Shown here in pieces: positions 34,811 to 46,264 of a stretch of DNA of 64,000 bases (positions are counted from its first letter, which is position 1; each line of letters starts with the position of its first letter). The translations under genes and the position numbers were made by a program. Origin of the DNA: Locusta migratoria (Eukaryota; Arthropoda; Insecta; Orthoptera; Acrididae); assembly GCA_026315105.1 (NCBI GenBank), contig CM048748.1, forward strand, positions 19,997,078 through 20,061,077, in the 5' to 3' direction. The notes under the pieces are model-generated. The model saw only the letters and a list, made by a program, of their open reading frames with translations. It was not told where the DNA came from and ran no database searches.

Positions 34811-35880
34811 GTTTGAGTAGCATGGGACAAAACAAAATTCAAAAGCAGAATAAATATAACTGCTCATTTTCATAAAAGTAGAAACCAGCATTATTTCCTA
34901 TAAACAATCATTATGAACTTTTATTAGATACAATATTTTGCGAAACCATGTGTTAAAAACAGGTTGTGACTAACGCAAAAACTGTAAAACCAGCTATCAT
35001 TGTGCATATCACAGAGGAATAAGCTCCCAGAGGACCCACAAATGGATATGACATACTCAAGGAAATCCCCTGAGCAACAAAACGTGCAATAGCAAACTAT
35101 ATTTAGAAAAGGAGACACTCAGTAACCACAAATGCTTAATTATGCCCAAGTGAAAACAACTTTTGAGAATGATTGACTGATTTCCTGAGCAGTGCGTGCC
35201 TGAATGGAACTAAATCAGGTATCTTTTTATATTCCAGGAAAGTAATTGGCATGGTTGCAGACGGTACAAATTGTGATGACAGTATTAACAAAATATTGGA
35301 AAGTGGCAAAAACTGACGTTGTTTTCTAACTGGCAGGCTTCCACTGCAACAGCTTTATACATTTAACTTGAAAGTAGGTAGCATTGAAAGTAACAGTACA
35401 TAAAAACCAAAAATACAACTAAACAATAATAACAATGACAACGCCGTACTCGCACCTGAAATAATGCCTCATTTACCTCATTACTATTAAGTGCGGAAGT
35501 CATCTCGCCACAATAATCCACAGGATTACATTTCACGAAATGTCAACAGTTAATATGACCGAAAATTTCTACTCTGATAATGCGAACAGCAGTATTGCGA
35601 TTCCTTCTGTGGTTATACAAACATAACTAATACTATGAACACAGACAACATAGTTAACCCAAACGCAAAAATTTCGGACGTGAATAAAGAAACATGCATC
35701 ACCGAGATCTAACAAATTATGATGTTTACAAATAGAATTATACTGGTAAACAAAAATTGTAACTTTCATGTACTTTCTGACTTACAAAGCACAAAAAAGA
35801 TTACATAAACATTTTCCATAAAAACAATTGAAAAGTAATAACGCACCCCATTTCAATAATTGAACACCACTTGGTACAAC
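34811..35880. other. No recognised feature; contains a weak alternative first exon
   Basis: On the minus strand 35456-35503 offers an ATG followed by 15 codons (MTSALNSNEVNEALFQ) and a good donor CAG|GTGCGAGT. It ends in phase 0, which cannot join the exon at 33733-33878 without an unseen intermediate exon. Nothing else is recognised. Confidence 0.3.
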
Positions 35881-35925
35881 AAGCGAAGATCAAACACGTC
35901 TATTTAGCGACTCTTCGTACCGCCC

Positions 35926-35960
35926 AGTATTCCCGCGCAATTCATCTCCGGCGGAAAACA
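35926..35960 (-). promoter_or_regulatory. E2F-like motif pair, possible DNMT1 promoter
   Basis: ATTCCCGCGC at 35929-35938 and GGCGGAAAA at 35950-35958 are near-matches to the E2F consensus TTTSSCGC in either orientation, in a locally CpG-richer stretch (35880-36030). Vertebrate DNMT1 is E2F-controlled in S phase. Placement just upstream of the known exons fits a promoter, but no TATA box or defined start was identified. Confidence 0.3.
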
Positions 35961-36203
35961 ACAGGTGGCAGCACGGGTTTATTATCTGGGACGTCTCGAA
36001 GTAGGCGCAATCTTCTGCCCAAGGAGCTAGAATTCTAGCTCGTTGCTTCTGCCAGTCAAGTGCCCACTTTGACGTTTCATATTTCAAAATAATTGCCAAG
36101 TGATATGTGCTGTAAACAACTGGTTGCAGTGACAGATGTACAGTTATTAGATATTCCTAAACTATATACTGCAGTGGACCTCCTTGGGAACGCAACCACA
36201 CCC

Positions 36204-37598
36204 CGTTTACATGGGCTCCCAAAACCGGATTTCGTAAACCGATTTCCCAATTCCGCTTTTGGTTGGCCATGTAAACACTCCAAAATCGATTCTGGAAATC
36301 CGCTTCTCTAAAGCGGTTTTCCAGTTCCACAATCGATTTTCGTGCCCATGTAAACGCAACCGTTTTTGAAGCGTTCTTGGCTTGTCAGATTGTGTTTTCT
36401 TGTTAAGAATTTTCGGCACATATGGAAAGAGTGATATTTTCTAATGTGAAATAAAAGTATAAATATTAGAGTGAACATATATCTGTGTATTTAAATAAAG
36501 AAAAATAGCGATTGTGCAGACTAAATAAGGAACTGAATCAGCTGTTTTCCAGCCGCCATTTTAAGGCCAATTCACACTGTCCGTCACGTCAACGTCACGT
36601 CACGGAACCGTCACGTCAAGTTGTATTCACACTGTCCGTCCGTGTCCGTCACGTCAATTCGTCCATCACAATACGCGATGTTGAAAGTGAGGTTATGAGT
36701 GGCGATCTGTTATGTATTAAGTCATAGTTTAATACTAGAAAGGGGGAACTACAACGCTAAATGTTATTAACGGCCAAAGAAAACTTTACAGTGTATGTTT
36801 TTGGCCAACTTACTGGGAACTGAAACAAAATTTCAAAACATCGACATCTATTTTCAAGCGAAAAAATAAACTTGTGAAGACATCCAACCATACTTGTAAA
36901 AGCATAAATAGCGCCTGTATACTTTAACCATTACGATTTGCATGCTGACATTGTTAATACGTCGTAAACAACTGAATTTTCGTCTTTCATTAGAACTGAC
37001 ATTTTCATTTAAAGTGTTATTTAATGAAAAACACGTAATCAAATTACAATCTTATTCGAATAAACAGTTTGCTTCAGTCGTTTCTGTTACATTGTTACGT
37101 AACATAAACCATTTTTTGGTTTCAGATGTCCGACCTCGATTTTAGGGGGACACTCAATTGACAAACATATTTAAGTCGTCATGAAACATATGAGATTTAG
37201 CCCTAAAACGAGGTACAACAACAACACAAAGATGAATAAGACACATTTGCAGATAAACAGTGCAAATCGTCGACTGCAACATGTAATTCGCGTGACGAAA
37301 ATAGGTTAACTTCCGATGTTAGCAGATGGCCGTTCCGTCAAAACATTCTTCTCGAGAAAGCTTGACGGACGTAGACGTGACGTGACGGCCCGGTGACGGA
37401 CAGTGTGAATGCCGCCATTAGAAATACATTGCGGAATGTTCTGACGGACGGTGACGTGACGTGACGTGACGGACAGTGTGAATTGGCCTTTAAGTGACCT
37501 ACCAAATCCGATTCAGGCAATGCCATGTAAACGCGACAGCGAAAAACGGTTTACGAAAATCGGTTTTCGTCTTCTGGAAGACGTGTTCCATGTAAACG
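36204..37598. mobile_element. MITE with CGTTTACATGG ends, split by a second MITE
   Basis: It begins CGTTTACATGG and ends with the inverse CCATGTAAACG. Subterminal blocks around GTAAACCG are inverted too. The MITE at 36564-37489 is inserted inside. Without that insert the element is about 470 bp and non-coding. No target duplication was recognised with confidence. Confidence 0.7.
36564..37489 (+). mobile_element. MITE A, AGGCCAATTCACACTG ends, TTA target duplication
   Basis: This 926-bp element has terminal inverted repeats AGGCCAATTCACACTGTCCG and subterminal arrays of CGTCACGTC-type repeats at both ends. TTA lies at 36561-36563 and 37490-37492. A 3-bp TWA duplication suggests PIF/Harbinger. 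The interior is AT-rich and non-coding. It is present in inverted orientation at 47878-48801 and as a scrap at 41536. Confidence 0.88.
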
Positions 37599-38482
37599 TA
37601 GTGACAAGAGCAAAAAAGTATTCACTTGACAACGCCACGAAAATAGCTAGTGTCAATTGCAAATAATGTTTGACACGACCCAACTTTCGCCACTTTTCAA
37701 AGTTCAGGTCATTTGAAATTTGTGACGCCATTTCACAGAATCAAAGCAAACCGCCGCAATGATTATTTGAAGGAATATTGCTGTATTTTGTGTTTTCGAG
37801 TATTTATGCCTACGTTTTACAAACAATGTGCATTTAATTGCTCACCAAATTAAAGGTATTTCCAAAATATGTGCTTTTAAGTACGGTTTGTTGGGTAACA
37901 GTGATAGTTAGACATCGGAATGCAGTTTTCATGAGCATACTGTAGTTAATTTGCGTATTTTATGATGTTCTTATACAGTTTATACCTAAGATTTGTGTGT
38001 GACTAAACAGGTGTTATTGAGTGATTACTGACAGGAGATTTGTAGTCGCATAACAGCCTATTTAATTCTACAAATGCGGAAAAAAAGTATGGTGCTGGCA
38101 GTGTATTCAGATTCTGGAATTGGCATCATCATTGCTCATAAACACTTGCCACATGGATTTTAGAAAGCAAATGACAAGGTTCACATAGTAATTTCTAATT
38201 GAGTGTATCTGTTAATTAAGGGAATGAATCAGGGCCGGCGCAAGCCCAAATGCCTCCCTGTGCAAGCTGCTAAATTGCCGCCCCCTCCCCCGTTTTTATT
38301 TATTTATTTATTTTACAAAACGTTTGTGGAATTTTAGTTAAACAAATCTGTAGAAAATGCCAGCAATCAATCACAATTTTTGTTTTTACTTTTCCGAACT
38401 AACTAGGTTTCGGCCAATGTGTGGCCAGTCTCAAAGTTTTTAATATGTGCTTCCATATAACCGTCATGTTTACAGTTACGAA

Positions 38483-38675
38483 ATGGTCAAATGTTTGTAG
38501 ATCTATTGGACGAAACTGCGTGGTCATCAGTCCGTAGCTTACAAACTACTTAAACTAAGGTAAACTAACCTAAGGACAAACACACACACATGCCCCAAGG
38601 AGGACTCGAACCTCCACGGCGAGCAACCACGTGCTCCGCAGCGAGACGCTTTAGACCGCTCGGCTACTCCACCGC
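38483..38675 (-). mobile_element. tRNA-derived SINE nested in the hAT-like element
   Basis: This is a minus-strand copy of the 7553-7755 family: CCGCGGTGGAGTAGCCGAGC at the right end, B-box GGTTCGAGTCC, and ACTGATGACCACGCAG near the left. Imperfect direct repeats TTACAGTTACG and TTACAGATATG flank it. Confidence 0.88.
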
Positions 38676-39458
38676 GGCTTACAGATATGTTCAGCACGAC
38701 ATTATAGATGTAAAACATAACTCAAAGCATTGAGAAGAGCCACACTGTGACCGAAATCTATGTAGATCTGGAAAATAAAAGCAAAAATTACGACTGATTT
38801 GTGACATTCTCTTCAGATTTGTACAAGACAGTCGCTGGGCAACAGCTCAAAAATGGAGTCAAAACTGATTACTGTAGGATATACTGTTGAAGAGTTGAAG
38901 TCATGAGAATTGAGCCACGTGAAATTGCAGACCGAATTTCACTAGACGCAGGTGAAACGGTCAAAGAGTGGGGCGGAAGACAATGGAGAGAGGAATAATG
39001 AGGAGATGGAGTAACATATAATGCAATAAATACGCACCTGGGCATCGACGGTTACTAATGCTAGTCGAAATATATTAACTCACTGCACTGCGGTTGTTCA
39101 TTTCAAAGAACTGGTACTCGACATTTGTCATAATTTGCATGTGTCAGTTCTGTCGTGTCTGACTATGGAATAAGGGGCAACAAATTAGTCATCGCCGTAT
39201 CACGTCACTTTTCTGCGCTTTATTTTCATTCTAGCTATTGAGACGACGCGTGCTTATTTGTCGACTTGCCAATTTTTGAAGCAACAGATCATAAGAAAAA
39301 TAAATTTTCGTATTGTGCAATCTGGAAGGAGGCAAATTCTAATCTATGAGTAACATACAAGCGCAATACTAATTGTACGTTATATGAAAATGAAAAGCAC
39401 TTACCTATTACATCCCAAGTTACAAGAAATTAGGATGCACCAATTCTTCTGTTCTTAC

Positions 39459-39505
39459 GAAACGCAATGAAAGTGCTTCTGTCCAATCTTAACTCCCTCG
39501 GCCAT
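39459..39505 (-). CDS. Candidate DNMT1 first coding exon (uncertain)
   Basis: An ATG in good context (GTAGATGGCC, with an in-frame stop just upstream) opens MAEGVKIGQKHFHCV and reaches donor TC|GTAAGAAC. It ends with two bases of a codon, exactly what the exon at 33733-33878 needs, giving VSVLREASSS across the junction. A phase match has a one-in-three chance alone. The problem is position: it lies inside a hAT-like element with an intact target duplication, so it would have to be a transposon-supplied start. I recognise no domain in these 15 residues. Confidence 0.3.
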
Positions 39506-39613
39506 CTACCGAAACGAATTCTGTAGTTTTCGTTGTAGAGAACGCAACAATGAACAATACCTATCGCCTGGTAATGCGAAGTGGTGACACGGCAGTGCCA
39601 GCAACTATTGTAG

Positions 39614-39623
39614 GTCACGTGAC
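39614..39623. promoter_or_regulatory. Palindromic E-box GTCACGTGAC
   Basis: This perfect 10-bp palindrome with a CACGTG core, the site type bound by USF/Myc-family bHLH-zip factors, lies about 110 bp upstream (minus direction) of the candidate first exon. It could be promoter DNA inside the hAT-like element, or chance. Confidence 0.3.
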
Positions 39624-40826
39624 GAGGTACAGCGAGGCTAAGGTTAAACTAGCGCCCAAGAAGAAGAAAAAGAAGCTCACTATAAGTATGTGACCGATGA
39701 TATGGATAAATGTATTATCAGGCAGAAATTTCTATGGCATTACGAACAATAAAAAGGAATACGAACTTTGCGAAAACTGCACCAATTTTGTAAAACAGAA
39801 ATTAGCTTCAAAGCTAGCAAGGAAACCCTTAGAAGCAATGTTCTGTCTATGGATTTTCGTTTTACAAGGTGTCAAAATTAACGTTTTGTTTTGTGCGGAC
39901 GAGGGGGCATTGTTGCTAGTAGACCACACTTTCTCAGGTTTTCATCAGAATCAAAGCGACCAATAGTTTACTTAGTGAAACGTGGATTCACACGCATTAT
40001 ACAGTAAATAAATGATGGCAAAGTGATAGTGTTGCGACTAGTATTGTCAAATAAAACTGCCGGTCAGAGTTTGATGTTCATGCAGGCGGAGACAGGTGTT
40101 TCATGGCTCAAAAACCAAGACATCGGACTATCACTCAGAAACGGATAACAAAAATGTTCAAAAATACGTCGAAACCCAACTTATGCCAGGCTTACTGCCA
40201 ATGTCTTTATCCCTTGTAATTACTCGCAGCATGTTTGCCCATTCGGAATACTTCTAGCCATTGTAAGTGTTTGACATGTTTGACTGTAGTAATGTTCAAC
40301 CATTTTTTTCCATTATGCGGGAAGAATGAAACACTCGGAAATTGTCATTGAAGGGCTTAGCAAAATTGCTTCAGGCTTAACATGTAACCGCAGTATCAAA
40401 CATTGCATTCGAATTTACAAATTAGATTTCGTCTCCTGCAAAATTAGTTGTGAGTAAACGCACAGCACCGTAACAGGCTGGCAGCGCTCCACCCATAAGA
40501 ATACTGGCGTGCGCGCCAGACTGCTTCCCCCTCTCTGTTCCACCGGCGTAAACATGATGGTGGTGCCACAGTGGCGAGGAAGAAATTGGTCCTCCTTCCC
40601 CCCTTGTTCAACAGGGGCGGCCTGCAGGTAGTCGAGATGCCGTGCGACAGTTCCTAAAGCCGCTCCCTCCGAGGTTTGGTTTCAAATCCCCTCTTAAGCA
40701 TGAATGTTGAGTTTGTCCTAAAAAATAGAAAAATAAGGGTGGGTGGCAGATTTGCCGCCCCCCGGAAAGTGCCACCCCGTGCGGCCGCACGTTTCGCTCG
40801 TGCCTTGCGCCGGCCCTGGAATGAAT

Positions 40827-41535
40827 TGTATTACAGTAACTGTCAGTGCAAGTGTACAAGCATAACCTCAAAAATCGATATAAATTAAAAAGTCGTCATA
40901 TTTAGCTGTGGGCAAGTGTAGGTAGCTATTTTAGATTTCAAATAACTGTCCATTACATTGTAAATAGCATCCAGAACATTACATCAGAATACTGAACTTG
41001 TTTTGATGAAAAGATATCAAATTTGAAGAGATGACAGTTAATGGTCAGATGTCAAATACCACAATGATACTTATAGTATCACTTAAGCAAGTACTGTTTT
41101 TCTAATGTTAATATCAGGCTTTCTTACAGAGCGTGACAAGCAGATCCCTATCGAAATTTACTTTTTTTAATTCATAATTGTTTCAGTAATAGAGGTTTGT
41201 GTATTTTGTTTATACCTGTCTTTAATACATGAGTGTAGTTTATACGAAAATACATTTCCAAACAACAACATTTACACTTTATTTCCCTCTTATTGTACTC
41301 TTATATCAATTCTAATACAAAAACCTTATTGACATCAACGATGTCTGTTCTAAAAATCTCAGCTGACGCCATGTTGGCAGCCATGCAAGCAGGATTCTGA
41401 CAGGGTGGTTGGAAACGACTGTGACACGACCACTTCCATATAATCCGCAATGCCACATGCTATGACGCCGATTTGTGGCAAGTGCCAATGTCCCTTTATA
41501 GTAATGTTAAAATTGAACTACAGCAGAGGCGGCAT
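40827..41535. other. Upstream DNA, nothing recognised
   Basis: AT-rich sequence between the hAT-like element and the MITE C scrap, with no feature identified. Confidence 0.35.
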
Positions 41536-41625
41536 AGGGCCATTTCACACTGTCCATAACGTAAACGTCAAGCCACAGCACTGTCATGTCAAGTTTTATT
41601 CACACTGTCTGTCACGTCAATTCGT
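41536..41625 (+). mobile_element. MITE C, left-end scrap of the MITE A family
   Basis: AGGGCCATTTCACACTGTCC and the following CGTCAAGC and TGTCACGTCAATTCG blocks match the left end of MITE A. Only about 90 bp remain; the gypsy element begins shortly after. Confidence 0.75.
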
Positions 41626-41655
41626 TTATACCAAGGAAATAGGTGGAGATGCCCG

Positions 41656-41861
41656 TGTGGCGCCCGTGAATTGATATTATACATGGGAGCCAAAAGTAAC
41701 CAATTTGTTCGAGGTACACGATCACTGCCTCAGCAGCAAGACAGTCAGTGTTGCTCTAGAAGCTAAAGTGTAAACGCCTCTGTCGGTTGTAGTACGCGAA
41801 TAAAGTGATTTTCTGTCAGCATTTACATGTGTTTTATTTCGTGGTTTTAGTAGAAATCACA
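41656..41861 (+). mobile_element. Ty3/gypsy 5' LTR (206 bp)
   Basis: It begins TGTGGCGCCC and ends AGAAATCACA, directly before the primer binding site. It contains AATAAAG (near 41802) as a polyadenylation-like signal. Boundaries are inferred from TG...CA ends and the binding site. No 3' LTR is found because the element is truncated. Confidence 0.72.
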
Positions 41862-41862
41862 T

Positions 41863-41875
41863 TGGTGACCCCGAC
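41863..41875 (+). other. Primer binding site for tRNA-Trp
   Basis: TGGTGACCCCGAC lies 1 bp after the LTR and is complementary to the 3' end of insect tRNA-Trp plus CCA. tRNA-Trp priming is typical of the CsRn1 clade of Ty3/gypsy elements. Confidence 0.85.
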
Positions 41876-44800
41876 ATCGTTCGTCAACCACGTCTCGTGT
41901 TAAAAACTTTATTTTTCGTGTTTTTTGCTGTGGAACTGCATCCGATGATAATACTGTCACCGCCTTACAATAGCTTTCAACAATGGACAAATTGCACTGG
42001 ATCCCCATGAGCATTCGCAATTTTCAGCACAGGATGAACCACTCATTAAATTCGAGGACGGTTTAATGAACGATTCCGACTGCTCACCTCTTTCAAGCGA
42101 GCTCCACAGTGATTTCCAACAACTGCAACAACTGGCACGGACTTCGGCGCCGTATGCTCCTGTCGCTATGTTGCTTCATCCTAAGAGGGAACCAGTGTGC
42201 GCTCAAGAACACAAGTGTTCCACACAGTGTTTTAACGCAAGTACTTCGATCCCTACAAATGTGATGCCATATCAGTCTGCCTGTGCCTCTGACAAAAAGT
42301 TCATCGAGTATGTTGTACCCGGCGTCCCGAGGCCGCCCGTTGCGCAGCCACCATTGGTCGCGCACCCGTTTCCGATCTGCACACAACATCTGCTGTGGCA
42401 CCCGCGCACGTACCGCAGTTCGGTCCGACGCGTGCAACACCGTACAACCTGCACTCGACTTCCAGCATCACCGTCGCGCGACGCCGCATGCACACCAACG
42501 TCCGACCCACACTTGACACTTGGCATCGCTGCTGCGACACCGCCTGCAGCGCCTGCTGCGTCGTGTAACGCTCGATTCTTGTCTTTCGTCACACATCTCC
42601 ACAACAAGATGGACTTGAACAGTGATGTCATTCTATCGCCTCCACCCATACCTCAGTTCCGCAACGCGAAGGAGCTTCTTCTACGAAGCTTGTCATGCTT
42701 GCCGAACGAAGCATTGACTCACATTATCGAGAAGGTAAACAGGTAAACAGGTAAACATCGGCGACTCGTCCCTTCGCCAGCTTTGGCACCGTCTGCGGTC
42801 TCGTGTGGATCACTCCTTTCTATCGGACCCAGTGCTGAGGGCTATCTGGTTACACATACTTCCAGCTAAGCTCGCCTGGCGTACGCTGACAGGGCGTACC
42901 GAGTGATGCGCCACTGCCAGTTGATTTCTGATTCACCAGCACACGGAGTTCGACCACTAGACACGCCTCTTTCACCTTACTTTCCGGCGATTGCACATTC
43001 CAAGTGGCGCGCCATTCAATAGACAGTGGAGTAACCTGTCAGCAACAGGCCATTACTCTCGCCGTCTTCAGCCAACCCCACCTTCCGAGCACGCCATCTG
43101 CTACAACTACTCCCAGCACCGATGCGACGGGTGGGTCCCCCCACCCCACCTACCCGCTGTGTTCGTTCCACGTAATGCACGATGACAAAGCACACAACTG
43201 CAGGCCACCGTACACAGCAGCGTCAAACTCTCGGTGCGGGAATTAGACGGCACCGCCACCATGCAACTTTTCACAGGCGCCACTGGAGTGCTCCACTTTC
43301 GTCCTTTCTGGACACTACTTCCGGAGGGTTCTATGTTACCGACGTGTACTCACATATCCGTTTCCTGGTGGACACTGGCGCCGAGGCCAGTGTTATTCCC
43401 CGCAACGTCGCGCCGCTATATATCAATCCCACTGCAGGTCCGTTGCGAGCTGTTGACAACTCACCCACACGTCTTGACAGCACTACTGAGCTCCAACTAC
43501 AGTTCGCACAGGCGCTATATTTCCTTGGACTTTCTCCATCGCCGAGATTGACACACCTCTGCTAGGAATTGACTTCCTGAAGCATGACGAATTTTCGTTG
43601 GACGTTCAAACAGCATCTATTCATCACGCACATTCTCAATGATGTTTCTACGGACAGTTTCCACCTCCAAAGTCACAGTTTAGTGTACAAGATGATCTTT
43701 TATCAACTGCTTCTGGGTGCGCTCGCCTCTCTGCGAAACTGGCTATCATTCTTATGGACATTGCTCACATCCGCACTGAATGCGACGTTTTACGACACGA
43801 CAATGACATCACCCACCGCCGACTCGACGTCATCTTCAGTGCACTGGCGAGATACCGTGCAAGGGCATCCACACCTGCAGCAGTCTCGGACTGTACCGCT
43901 ACACCACATGCCTCTGCCGCCGACTCTCCCAACGCCATACAGGTTAGTGACTCACTTGCTGTAGCACAACCGCTAGAATCGAGTGTGACAAACGGTACCC
44001 TCCACAGACTTTATACGGCCAAAGGCCCCCCGATGCGCCACAAAGCAAGATGCTTATCGTCACATAATATGCAGACCGCGAAATTTTTAGTATAGGAGCT
44101 TCCAGACAATGGGATACGGCCAAAGGCCCCCCGATGCGCCACAAAGCAAGATGCTTATCGTCACATAATGTGCAGATCGCGAAATTTTTAGTATGGGAGC
44201 TTCCAGACAATGGGATATAGCGTCCTTCCAACAGCAACTGATCGTCCTTCATTCATTTGGGAAAAAAGAAAAGACGACACTTACTGATTGTGTGGTGACT
44301 ACCGCAAGCTTAACGCCAGAACAATAATTGACAATTACCTGATACCCCACATTTAAGATTTTGCACCGCACCATCACGGCGCTAAAGTTTTCACAGTGAT
44401 CGACTGCTACAAGACATGACATCAGATACGGAGGACACCAGACGACATACAAAAAACCGCTATCATTACTCCTTTTCGAGTTTTTGAATACTGTTTCATG
44501 CCTTTCGGCCTAAAGAACGCAGTGCAGACATGGCAGTGATTCATTGATTCCGTCCTCTTTCAGTTCCCTTTTTTGTATGCTTACCTGGACGATATTTTAA
44601 TTTTTTCGTCTTCCCAGCAAGAGCATTAGGAACATCAGGCGCGCGTACTTAAGGCTTTGCAAGACCACAGCGTCCACATTAACGACGAGAAGTCTTAACT
44701 GAGCAAAGAAACTGTCACTTTTCTTGGACACGAGGTTTCAGAGCAAGGCACGCACCCCCCCTCAAATCGCGTTTCACTCACATTATAACTCCCACTTCCA

Positions 44801-46015
44801 GAGACATATAAAGAGCTGCGGCGTTTCTTGAGAATGATAATTTTTTTCAGGTGCCACATTCCTCATGTGGCTTCACTACAGGCACCGTTAACCAATGCAC
44901 TAGCAGGCAACAACACGTCATGCGAGAGCAAGGTCCCTTGGATGGATGACTTGACTGCCGCCATTTAAAGACAGCACTCGCTCATGCAGTCACGTTAGCA
45001 CACCCCATCCCGGATGCTACAATTTCATTTACCACAGACGCTAGCTACTCTTCAGTGGATGCCATGCTACAACACATCGGGGACCATTCCGAGCTGTTAC
45101 ATTTCTTCTAAAAAAAATGAACATCTTTTCAAAATAAATGGTCCGTGTTTGACAGGGAACTCTATGCTTTTTATACTGCCATCAAATATTTTAGAAAGGA
45201 CATAGGGGTTGCCCTCTGACTGTCTATACCAATCACCGCCAGCTTGCCGACGCTATACGTAACCCGTCCGGTGATCCCCCTCCACAGCACTAGCATCATT
45301 TAGACTTTATTTAACAATTTACAACTGATGTAAGATACGTGCGTTGGGCATACAATGTCATAGCAGAATATATGTCACGCATCGGCGCTATTACGGCACC
45401 TGTGAATTTTGACAGACTCGCGTGCCTTCAGCAGATGGACGACAAAATACAAGAGTTACTCCACTCTCTGGACACGTCACTGTGCATTGAACCGCGCTCG
45501 TTTCCCAGTTCAGGCATGAGGCTTTTGTGACATTTCCACTGGTTTGGCGCGTCCCCTGGTTTCTTCGGCGATGTGTGCAGACATTTTCCGTTCTCATCAC
45601 AGCCCTTCCCACCCTGGGATGAAGCCAACCTTAAAGCTGATTTCCGAATGATTCGTTTGGCCAAATATGCGACGTGAGTGCCAGTCGTAGACACGAGCGT
45701 ACTTATTGTGCCAATGCAGTAAAGTCGACAGGCACACACAACCCCCACTAGGCAGTTTCCAAACCCCCATGGGCCGTTTTATAGATATTCACTTGGATCT
45801 AATTGGCCCCCTTCCTATTACAGAAGGTTTTCGCTATATACTATCTATGGTCGACCGTACTATTGTATGGGTCAAAGCCGTTCCACTCAAAGACATTTCC
45901 GCAGCAACTGTTGTGTGTACTTTCATTGATGTGTAGATATCACAGTTCTGCTGTCCATCCTCACCTACTACCGATCAGGGGCGATAGTTCGAGTTGGCAT
46001 TTTTCAATAGCTTGT
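41876..46015 (+). mobile_element. CsRn1-like Ty3/gypsy retrotransposon, degenerate, 3'-truncated
   Basis: The internal region keeps gag, protease, RT, RNase H and part of integrase in order. Gag opens with MNDSDCSPLSSELHSDF (42066). A zinc-knuckle-like CSFHVMHDDKAHNCRPPY follows at about 43145, where the CHCC-type last cysteine is tyrosine. Protease motif FLVDTGAEASVIP is at about 43365. RT shows a GDYRKLNART-like block, FEYCFMPFGLKNA and YLDDILIF at about 44580. RNase H shows FTTDAS and WSVFDRELYAFYTAIKYF. Integrase shows FIDIHLDLIGPLPITEGFRY and stops after a TTDQG block near 45980. Stops and shifts are frequent. Confidence 0.88.
44013..44214 (+). repeat. 101-bp direct tandem duplication inside gypsy pol
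   Basis: Two head-to-tail copies, starting at 44013 and 44114, differ at only a few bases. Each encodes the pre-RT block AKGPPMRHKARCLSS in one frame. A 101-bp duplication shifts the frame, so it disables pol. Confidence 0.93.
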
Positions 46016-46189
46016 GTTTTATTTTCTTTTAAAACATAATATTTATGCAAAATAATTTTTCGGACGAGACAAACATCAATTACTCGTGAACACAGCCAAG
46101 ACTATTGTAACACAATATGGCTTCTACCCAATGTAAATACATAATAAGATTAATGACAACGTTTTGGAGTGTTTAATTAATCAGCAAGG

Positions 46190-46192
<3 letters not shown>
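46016..46192. other. Sequence after gypsy truncation, nothing recognised
   Basis: No 3' LTR or other element is recognised between the integrase break and the TA microsatellite. Confidence 0.35.
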
Positions 46193-46247
<55 letters not shown>

Positions 46248-46264
46248 TACATATATATATATAT
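46193..46264. repeat. (TA)n microsatellite
   Basis: About 70 bp of TA repeats with two ACA interruptions. Open frames here encode only tyrosine-isoleucine runs. Confidence 0.95.

Larger units (their letters stand above)
38230..40818. mobile_element. hAT-like element, 2.6 kb, 8-bp target duplication
   Basis: It starts CAGGGCCGGCGCAAG and ends with the near-inverse CTTGCGCCGGCCCTG (the first base after AAG differs beyond this). Exact 8-bp repeats GAATGAAT lie at 38222-38229 and 40819-40826, so the whole moved as one hAT unit. Subterminal GCCGCCCC blocks occur near both ends. No hAT transposase domain is recognisable, so it is non-autonomous. A SINE (38483-38675) was inserted later. The candidate DNMT1 first exon at 39459-39505 lies inside it. 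Confidence 0.88.

Noticed and set aside
35456..35503. First coding exon MTSALNSNEVNEALFQ for DNMT1
   Set aside because: The donor is good but phase 0 cannot join the next known exon. Kept only as a weak alternative.
42093..42649. Minus-strand open frames of 77-125 codons in the gypsy gag region
   Set aside because: Antisense shadows of the GC-rich gag; no independent coding evidence.
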